DNA of 7,266 nt. Source: Candidatus Omnitrophota bacterium. GTDB taxonomy: Bacteria > Omnitrophota > Gorgyraeia > Aquiviventales > Aquiviventaceae. Below are positions 6,690 to 7,266 of this stretch, in pieces. The stretch lies in the NCBI GenBank assembly GCA_016206725.1, contig JACQRA010000046.1, forward strand, positions 1 to 7,266, given 5' to 3'. The translations under genes and the position numbers were made by a program. Within the stretch, counting starts at the first letter, position 1. The number at the start of each line of letters is the position of its first letter. Below the pieces are notes generated by a model. The model saw only the letters and a list, made by a program, of their open reading frames with translations. It did not search any database and was not told the origin of the DNA.

Positions 6690-7264
6690 CGAGCGTCTTA
6701 ACTCCCCAAATCCAGAAACTCTTGAAAGACACCGAAGAGAAGATGAAGAAGTCCATGGACGTCGTCACGCGCCAGTTCGGCGAGGTGCGAGGCGGGCGCG
6801 CCAATCCAGCGCTCGTCGAGCATCTGACCGTCCCGTACTACGGCACCCCCACCCCGCTCAAGCAACTGGCCGCGATCACCGCGCCTGAGCCTCGGATGTT
6901 GGTCGTCCAGGCCTGGGATGCCACCGCGATTGTGGAGATCGAGAAAGCCATCCTGCAATCTAATCTTGGCATCAGCCCGCAGGTGGATGGGAAGATCATC
7001 CGCCTGCCGATTCCGCCGCTGACCGTCGAGCGACGCCAGCAACTCACCAAGCTCCTCCCCCAACTGGCCGAGGAAGGCCGCATCGCGGTCCGGACGATCC
7101 GGCGGGATGCCAACGAAGTGGTCAAGAAGCTGAAAGCGGACAAGCAGATTTCAGAGGATGACTCGTTCAAAAACCAGGATGCCGTCCAGAAGCTCACCGA
7201 CCGCGTCATCGCACAAATCGACTCCCTCCTCAAAGTCAAAGAGCAAGAAGTCCTTTCCGTCTAA
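6686..7264 (+). CDS. frr: Ribosome recycling factor
   Basis: RRF, with EF-G, splits the post-termination ribosome so that subunits can be reused. The 192 residues slightly exceed the usual 185 because of about seven extra N-terminal residues. Conserved pieces: VRGGRANPAL (34-43) of the long helix, the YYGTPTPLKQ domain-II entry (51-60), NLGISPQVDGKIIRLPIPPLT (about 93-113), ERRQQL (115-120) and RIAVRTIRRDA (132-142) of the third helix. The protein is highly charged and helical at both ends, as expected for the three-helix bundle of domain I. The ATG overlaps the pyrH stop as ATGA, with GGTGG (6674-6678) seven bases upstream, indicating translational coupling. The TAA stop (7262-7264) is two bases from the window edge, so downstream genes and any terminator are not visible. 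Confidence 0.98.
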   Translation: MTSVLTPQIQKLLKDTEEKMKKSMDVVTRQFGEVRGGRANPALVEHLTVPYYGTPTPLKQLAAITAPEPRMLVVQAWDATAIVEIEKAILQSNLGISPQVDGKIIRLPIPPLTVERRQQLTKLLPQLAEEGRIAVRTIRRDANEVVKKLKADKQISEDDSFKNQDAVQKLTDRVIAQIDSLLKVKEQEVLSV

Positions 7265-7266
7265 CC

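Overview
The window comes from a GC-rich, LPS-making (diderm, Gram-negative) bacterium. It holds two lipid A genes (an lpxB and an msbA-type exporter) and a complete rpsB-tsf-pyrH-frr translation cluster. Codon use, gene order and the style of the intergenic repeats remind me of Nitrospirota or a similar deep-branching phylum. That is an impression from memory, not a database result. Coding density is very high: no gap between genes exceeds about 100 bases, and I saw no tRNA, rRNA, CRISPR or transposase.

Layout. (1) 2-622 (+) is the 3' end of an amino-acid-permease-like gene whose product ends in a universal-stress-protein domain; its 5' part lies outside the window. It runs convergently into, and overlaps by 35 bases, (2) lpxB at 588-1733 (-). 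(3) The 1734-1832 gap is filled by two arrays of an 8-base repeat in inverted orientation, which together can form a long imperfect hairpin. (4) A Gfo/Idh/MocA-family dehydrogenase at 1833-2762 (-) precedes lpxB in the same transcription direction. (5) A 63-base divergent gap (2763-2825) carries two back-to-back sigma70-like promoters and a perfect 7-base-arm palindrome. (6) An msbA-type ABC exporter runs from 2826 to 4670 (+). (7) rpsB, tsf, pyrH and frr fill 4715-7264 (+), with 44 bases between msbA and rpsB and stop/start overlaps or near-overlaps afterwards.

How the genes fit together. LpxB makes the lipid A disaccharide and the MsbA-type protein flips the lipid A precursor across the inner membrane, so the divergent promoter region may co-control lipid A synthesis and export. 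The dehydrogenase sits where gnnA is found in bacteria whose lipid A carries 2,3-diamino-2,3-dideoxyglucose, so a modified lipid A is a reasonable hypothesis; no aminotransferase partner (gnnB) is in the window. The second block supplies ribosomal protein S2, EF-Ts, UMP kinase and ribosome recycling factor, a canonical bacterial cluster.

Most of the window is ordinary housekeeping sequence. The points that stand out are the inverted octamer arrays between the dehydrogenase and lpxB, the promoters that would give leaderless mRNAs, an unusually short EF-Ts, and the possible link to 3-amino lipid A. I see no evidence of a new multi-gene system.
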